From Mariprofundus aestuarium (GTDB taxonomy: Bacteria > Pseudomonadota > Zetaproteobacteria > Mariprofundales > Mariprofundaceae), in contig NZ_CP018799.1 in assembly GCF_002795805.1 (NCBI RefSeq), positions 2,473,001-2,537,000 of the forward strand: a stretch of DNA of 64,000 bases. The letters are read 5' to 3'. The notes below the pieces were generated by a model that did no database searches, was not told where the DNA came from, and was given only the letters and a program-made list of their open reading frames with translations. Of this stretch, positions 59,873 to 64,000 are shown in pieces. A program made the translations under genes and the position numbers. Within the stretch, counting starts at the first letter, position 1. Every line of letters begins with the position of its first letter.

Positions 59873-60736
59873 TTAACCCTTACGCTTCTTCTCCATCATC
59901 TCATGGATGATTGGTGACAGAATAAGCTCCATGGCAAACATCATCTTACCAGCAGGAACTACAATCGTGTTGCGGCGGGACATGTGCGAACCGTCCAGCA
60001 TGGCCGACAGTGCTGGGAAATCGATTCCCCACTGTTCTGGCTTGCGGATGCGGATCACGACGACACTCTCGTCTGGCGTTGGAACATCGCGTGCGATGAA
60101 TGGATTAGAGGTATCAACCAGAGGTACACGCTGGAAGTTGATATCGGTATTGCTGAACTGCGGTGTAATGAAGTGAACGTAGTCGTGCATACGGCTAAGA
60201 ATATTCTCGACCACAGCCTCCGGAGAGTAGCCGCGCATTGCAGTGTCCCGGTGGATTTTCTGAATCCACTCTAGGTTTACAACAGGTACAATACCCAGCA
60301 GGAGGTCGGTATAAGGAAGAACCTCTTCTACGCCACCGTGAAGGCCCTCATAAAACAGAAGATCTGATCCTTCGCCAACGTCGCGCCAGTCGGTAAACTT
60401 ACCTGGCTCAACACCATAAATCTTAGCCTCTTCATCATCATGAATATAGGTGCGCGCAAGACCCTTGCCAGTCTCACCGTAGGATTTAAAAAGATCGGCA
60501 ATATTATCAAACAGGTTAGCTTCGTCAGAGAAGTGGCTCAGGCGCTTACCTTTAGCTTCAAATTCTTTTGATTTCTCACGGAAGGTGAGACGATCAAAGC
60601 GGTGGAAGCAATCGCCCTCTACAACTGCAGGCGTTACTTTCTCACGCCTGAAAATGTGCTCGAGTGCAACCTTGGCTGTACTGGTACCTGCTCCTGATGA
60701 ACCCGTTACGGAAATCACTGGATGTTTTACTGACAT
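59873..60736 (-). CDS. prkB: Phosphoribulokinase
   Basis: Phosphorylates ribulose-5-phosphate to ribulose-1,5-bisphosphate, the Calvin-cycle step feeding RuBisCO. The 287 aa protein is the proteobacterial class I type. The P-loop is GSSGAGTSTAK near residue 12, followed by EGDCFHRFDR near 42, FYEGLHGGV near 130 and the C-terminal MSRRNTIVVPAGKMMFAMEL. The ATG at 60736 has GGGAGA upstream. It stands alone with its own promoter and terminator, away from any RuBisCO gene in the window. It is strong evidence for autotrophy. Confidence 0.96.
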   Translation of the reverse strand: MSVKHPVISVTGSSGAGTSTAKVALEHIFRREKVTPAVVEGDCFHRFDRLTFREKSKEFEAKGKRLSHFSDEANLFDNIADLFKSYGETGKGLARTYIHDDEEAKIYGVEPGKFTDWRDVGEGSDLLFYEGLHGGVEEVLPYTDLLLGIVPVVNLEWIQKIHRDTAMRGYSPEAVVENILSRMHDYVHFITPQFSNTDINFQRVPLVDTSNPFIARDVPTPDESVVVIRIRKPEQWGIDFPALSAMLDGSHMSRRNTIVVPAGKMMFAMELILSPIIHEMMEKKRKG

Positions 60737-60836
60737 GACATCTCCCAAATAAACTCTTTAAAATCAAGGGCTTACAGAGTCCCTCCCCTGATTCAACCCC
60801 TGTCTTTCTGCGCTACTACCCTCAAAAAGGATGGCC

Positions 60837-60866
60837 ATTATGCCGCAAAGCCCCCCTAACATTCAA
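60837..60866 (-). promoter_or_regulatory. Candidate prk promoter
   Basis: On the minus strand, TTGAAT (60861-60866) and CATAAT (60837-60842) are separated by 18 bases, about 100 bases before the prk start. It is the best promoter-like pair in the mnmE-prk gap. Confidence 0.45.
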
Positions 60867-60915
60867 GGAAAAGCCTCCAACCATCAAAAAATCTCGCTGT
60901 AAAAGGCTATTTCTT

Positions 60916-62232
60916 CTACTTTCCTATACAGAACTCTGAAAAAATCCGGTCAAGGATGTACTCGACATCGCCAATGCCCAAAATCCCACCCAATGCAGAC
61001 CACGCGTGCCGCCACTGCATAGCTGTAATCTCCAACTGCTCTTCCACATGCAGCGTACTCATGCCGGTTTCAATACACAGGAGCGCATCGGCAAGGCTCT
61101 GGCGGTGGCGCTCACGGGTCACAATCATAGACTCATCAGCCATCTCAATATCCCCAAGGCAAGATGCCAGGCAATCCTTTAAATCCTGCAGCCCTTCACC
61201 GCTGGCTGCACTGACTGTGATAAAATGACCGGGAAAGCCATCATGTTGAAGATCAACCTTATTCATTAGGTATATATCTGCATCAAACCGGCAGATCCAT
61301 GTGTCGGGGTTGGTGGCATCGGCGACAAAAATCGTGGCATCAGCCTGAGCAGCAGTCTGCTCGGCACGCCGGACCCCCTCCTGCTCAATCACATCCTCAC
61401 TGACCCTTAAACCTGCCGTGTCAGCCAACCGAACAGGGATTCCATGCACTTCGAAATCAACTTCGAGAACATCACGCGTGGTTCCGGGAATATTGCTGAC
61501 GATAGCCCGATCACGGCCTGAAAGTGCATTTAGAAGGCTGGATTTTCCTACATTCGGTGCACCGATAATGGCAACCGTAGCCCCATCAAAGAGACGCTCA
61601 CCAAGCGGGGCTGAATCAAGCATTGCCTGAATCGGCAATATCAACTGTTGCTGCATCTCTTCAGCAAGGTGCTCAAAAAATAGAGCAGGGATCTCCTCCT
61701 CAGGAAAATCGAGGCTTGCTTCGACGTGTGCCACCAGTGATGTCAGTCGCTGCATTAACTGCTCAATATGTTCTCCGAAAGCACCCTGTAGCTGACGCTG
61801 TGCCTGTTTTCCGGCACGAACCGTAGCAGCGTCTATACAGGCAGCAACGGCCTCAGCCTGGGCCAGATCCATCTTACCGTTCTCAACCGCTCTGCGGGTG
61901 AACTCACCCGGCTCAGCAGGCCTGCATCCCAACGCAAAGAGCCGCTCAAGGAGGGCACGCAGAAGAACTGGGCCACCATGGCCTTGAAGTTCAACCGTGT
62001 GTTCGCCGGTATAGGAGTGAGGGGCAGGAAAATAGAGTGATAGCCCCTGATCAAGGGTATCCCCCTCACTATCAAACCATGAACTCAAGGTTGCCATTCT
62101 AGGTGAGTAGGTTTTGTCAGACCGGGAAAGCTGCTGAAGTATATTCAGGGCATTCTCACCTGAAATCCGTATCACCCCTACGCCACCCCGACCAGGCGGG
62201 GTGGCTATAGCGGCTATAGTTGGCTTGTTAAT
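60916..62232 (-). CDS. mnmE: tRNA modification GTPase MnmE, ATT start
   Basis: Partner of MnmG in U34 modification of tRNA. A canonical start gives only a 419 aa protein from the GTG at 62175 (MIRISGEN). The same frame upstream encodes NKPTIAAIATPPGRGGVGV (62229 to 62173), the conserved MnmE N-terminus, so translation must begin earlier. Between the frame's TGA at 62239-62241 and that sequence there is no ATG, GTG or TTG. The ATT at 62232-62230 has AGAGGA nine bases upstream and overlaps the yidC stop (ATTAA). This gives 438 aa, normal for MnmE. G1 is GAPNVGKSSLLNAL, G3 DTAGLR, G4 NKVD, and the protein ends in the catalytic FCIGK. Confidence 0.9.
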   Translation of the reverse strand: MNKPTIAAIATPPGRGGVGVIRISGENALNILQQLSRSDKTYSPRMATLSSWFDSEGDTLDQGLSLYFPAPHSYTGEHTVELQGHGGPVLLRALLERLFALGCRPAEPGEFTRRAVENGKMDLAQAEAVAACIDAATVRAGKQAQRQLQGAFGEHIEQLMQRLTSLVAHVEASLDFPEEEIPALFFEHLAEEMQQQLILPIQAMLDSAPLGERLFDGATVAIIGAPNVGKSSLLNALSGRDRAIVSNIPGTTRDVLEVDFEVHGIPVRLADTAGLRVSEDVIEQEGVRRAEQTAAQADATIFVADATNPDTWICRFDADIYLMNKVDLQHDGFPGHFITVSAASGEGLQDLKDCLASCLGDIEMADESMIVTRERHRQSLADALLCIETGMSTLHVEEQLEITAMQWRHAWSALGGILGIGDVEYILDRIFSEFCIGK

Positions 62233-63838
62233 CGACGTTCATCCTCTTCATAACCCATCGCTGCTGAACAATAGAAAGTATGTTATTCACCACCCAGTAG
62301 AGCACTAGGCCTGCTGGGAAGAAGAGGAACATCGCTGTGAAAAGGAATGGCAGAAACTGCATGACCTTAGCCTGAACAGGATCAGGCGGCTGTGGGTTGA
62401 GTCGCTGCTGAATAAACATCGATATACCCATCACAACTGGCAGAACAAAGAACGGATCCTGAACCGACATATCCTCAATCCAACCGATAAATGGCGCCTG
62501 CCGCATCTCGATTGACATCAGAAGCACCTTATAAAGAGCAAAGAAAACAGGGATCTGGATAATGATCGGCAGGCATCCACCCAGTGGATTTACCTTATGT
62601 TTCTTATAGAGCTGCATGACCTCCTGCCCCATACGCTGCCTGTCATCACCATACTGCTCTTTCATACGGGTCATTTCAGGCTGCAGCTTGCGCATAGCTG
62701 CCATCGACTCATACGACTTCTGAGTAGGGTAGAAGAATATGATCTTAATACAGATCACAAGTACAATTATACACCAACCAAAGTTTCCTAGGTAAACGTA
62801 CAACCATTCAAGGAAGCTGTGCATCGGCTTGGAGATAGGGGAGAACCAGCCAAAATCAACTGACCGCTCCAGTTCGGCATTTACGCTTTCCAGTATCGGC
62901 AGTGACTTGGGGCCAACATACAGACGGGATTTAAATACAGCATCCCGACCCTCAAGCAAACCGTCATCAATAAGGCCAGCCTGATAAGAGCGCCCGTCGC
63001 CCTTGTAATAAAAAGGGTAGTCCTGTTCTGGGTTAGCGATAAGGGCAGCAATAAAATAGCGATTCATGATCGCGGTCCAGCCACCCACGGATGCCATGCG
63101 AACTGCGCCACTATCATCAAGGTCTTCGTAATCAGGTTCCTGCAATTTGCCATTGAGCAAGCCTGTTGGGCCCATATGCTCATAAAAAGTATTCGCTTCC
63201 TTGTCTGGATGACTCTCGACAACCTGCCGATAGAGCTTCAGTCCGCCACCATCGATAATTCTGTCATTCACACTGATGACGTACGAACCCTGGTTCAGGG
63301 TTACCTGGCGCTCCCAGATGCGCCCGTCATCAAGTACACCGCGCAACAGAACAGAGTCAGCCTCCTGTTTGACTGCTGCAAATTGTTGCACCAGACGCCT
63401 GCCCATCACGCCGGCATTCACGTAAACAGAATTACCATCATCCTTGTGCAACACTGCAACAGGTGCTGAATCGGCCTCAAGTGACTCTTTATAGTTGGTC
63501 AATACGGCACGTGTGAACCACCCCTTTTCATTAACCGAAAGCTTCAGCAGATCATTGCTGATCTCAAAAGCTGCAGGCGTGATAGCTGTAACAGGTGCCG
63601 GCGTAGCAATGGGTTCAGAAACAGTTGGGGCTATTTCACTTGTCAGGAGAGGGGTCTCTGCCTCGGGAATTGCAGCGGGTATAATTGCTGAATCTTCAGC
63701 AGGAGGGGTCAATGTGCCAACAGCCTCTGTCTGAACCTGCTGTGTGCTGGCTGACTCCTGTTCCGGGAACAGTACGCCCCAGCCAAGTAAAACCGCCATC
63801 GACAGCGCAAACGCCAGAATCATATTCCGTTGTTCCAT
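62228..63838 (-). CDS. yidC: Membrane protein insertase YidC
   Basis: A 536 aa Oxa1-family insertase. The N-terminal membrane segment is at residues 6-24, followed by the large periplasmic P1 domain (about 70-330) and a conserved five-segment core beginning LGNFGWCIIVLVICIKIIFF. That core includes KYKVNPLGGCLPI (here KKHKVNPLGGCLPIIIQIPV) and the C-terminal LFFPAGLVLYWVVNNILSI. It lies two bases downstream of yidD, and its stop overlaps the proposed mnmE start. Confidence 0.97.
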   Translation of the reverse strand: MEQRNMILAFALSMAVLLGWGVLFPEQESASTQQVQTEAVGTLTPPAEDSAIIPAAIPEAETPLLTSEIAPTVSEPIATPAPVTAITPAAFEISNDLLKLSVNEKGWFTRAVLTNYKESLEADSAPVAVLHKDDGNSVYVNAGVMGRRLVQQFAAVKQEADSVLLRGVLDDGRIWERQVTLNQGSYVISVNDRIIDGGGLKLYRQVVESHPDKEANTFYEHMGPTGLLNGKLQEPDYEDLDDSGAVRMASVGGWTAIMNRYFIAALIANPEQDYPFYYKGDGRSYQAGLIDDGLLEGRDAVFKSRLYVGPKSLPILESVNAELERSVDFGWFSPISKPMHSFLEWLYVYLGNFGWCIIVLVICIKIIFFYPTQKSYESMAAMRKLQPEMTRMKEQYGDDRQRMGQEVMQLYKKHKVNPLGGCLPIIIQIPVFFALYKVLLMSIEMRQAPFIGWIEDMSVQDPFFVLPVVMGISMFIQQRLNPQPPDPVQAKVMQFLPFLFTAMFLFFPAGLVLYWVVNNILSIVQQRWVMKRMNVD

Positions 63839-63840
63839 GA

Positions 63841-64000
63841 TTACTTCTCCCTCAAACCTTTAAAACCACTGATCGCCTCTACTTCAGGCACCGGGTCAAA
63901 CCCACCTTTTGAAAACGGGTGGCAACGTAACAGACGTTTCGTGCCAAGCCAAATGCCGCGCAAAACACCATGGTGCTGCACTGCCTCTATCATGTAATGT
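63841..64000 (-). CDS. yidD: Membrane protein insertion efficiency factor YidD, 3' part
   Basis: The last 52 codons of yidD; the gene continues beyond the right edge. The visible protein has [20 protein letters not shown] and [15 protein letters not shown], the YidD signature. Only a C-terminal LREK follows. Together with yidC and mnmE it matches the usual rnpA-yidD-yidC-mnmE order near oriC, so rpmH, rnpA and dnaA are expected further right. Confidence 0.92.
   Translation of the reverse strand, partial: HYMIEAVQHHGVLRGIWLGTKRLLRCHPFSKGGFDPVPEVEAISGFKGLREK

Overview
The window is a stretch of proteobacterial chromosome with mid-range GC and dense housekeeping gene content. It holds a Calvin-cycle phosphoribulokinase, the rpoBC/ribosomal-protein/tuf block with an E. 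coli-like tRNA order, and a replication-origin-proximal block (parB-parA-rsmG-mnmG, mnmE-yidC-yidD). It also carries iron, calcium and arsenic transport genes. These fit an autotrophic proteobacterium; a marine iron oxidiser of the Mariprofundus/Zetaproteobacteria type is my best guess, but this is an inference from gene content and was not tested by a search.

Layout. 1-8.6 kb: purC and a group of membrane transporters (Ca2+/Na+ exchanger, KefB-type antiporter with a TrkA-N domain, FeoB-like GTPase transporter, a second CPA2 antiporter), plus a PGPGW membrane protein and an RquA-like methyltransferase-fold protein. 8.9-13.3 kb: an arsenic resistance unit on the minus strand, arsR - Cys-rich GDCCVxC protein - acr3 - GAPDH - arsJ, preceded by a universal stress protein. 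It has a recognisable promoter/operator in front of acr3. 13.4-16.9 kb: argG and argD-argF. 17.0-22.6 kb: trpF-trpB-trpA, a metallo-beta-lactamase-fold hydrolase, accD and folC in one direction, followed by a small response regulator. 23.0-25.2 kb: ilvB-ilvN. 25.35-26.6 kb: an IS200/IS605-type element carrying a 5'-shortened tnpB. 26.6-31.5 kb: rimI, topA, a broken dprA and a LysM protein. 31.5-36.2 kb: plsY, an NDUFA9-like reductase, an acyl-CoA synthetase, apaG and a GST-like gene.

36.3-50.0 kb is the transcription/translation block, all on the minus strand. In transcription order it runs tRNA-Thr(TGT), tRNA-Tyr, tRNA-Gly, tRNA-Thr(GGT), tuf, rpmG, tRNA-Trp, secE, nusG, rplK, rplA, L10 leader, rplJ, rplL, rpoB, rpoC. 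A strong sigma70-like promoter lies in front of the first tRNA and a bidirectional hairpin terminator follows rpoC. 50.4-55.6 kb: a HAMP-PAS-PAS-HD-GYP cyclic-di-GMP phosphodiesterase, coaD, a one-POTRA Omp85-like protein and mtnA. 55.7-64 kb: the par/gid block with two parS sites, a phosphoribulokinase gene with its own terminator, mnmE, yidC and the 3' end of yidD. oriC is probably just past the right edge.

The most striking details are of fine structure. Both parS palindromes supply the GTG start codon of the downstream gene (mnmG and parA). mnmE can only be full length if it starts at an ATT codon that overlaps the yidC stop. The dprA competence gene is broken. The ars unit has an inverted repeat set inside an internal promoter. 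The RquA-like gene has a modified SAM-binding motif and may point to rhodoquinone synthesis. I did not find a wholly unknown multi-gene system; most of the window is recognisable.
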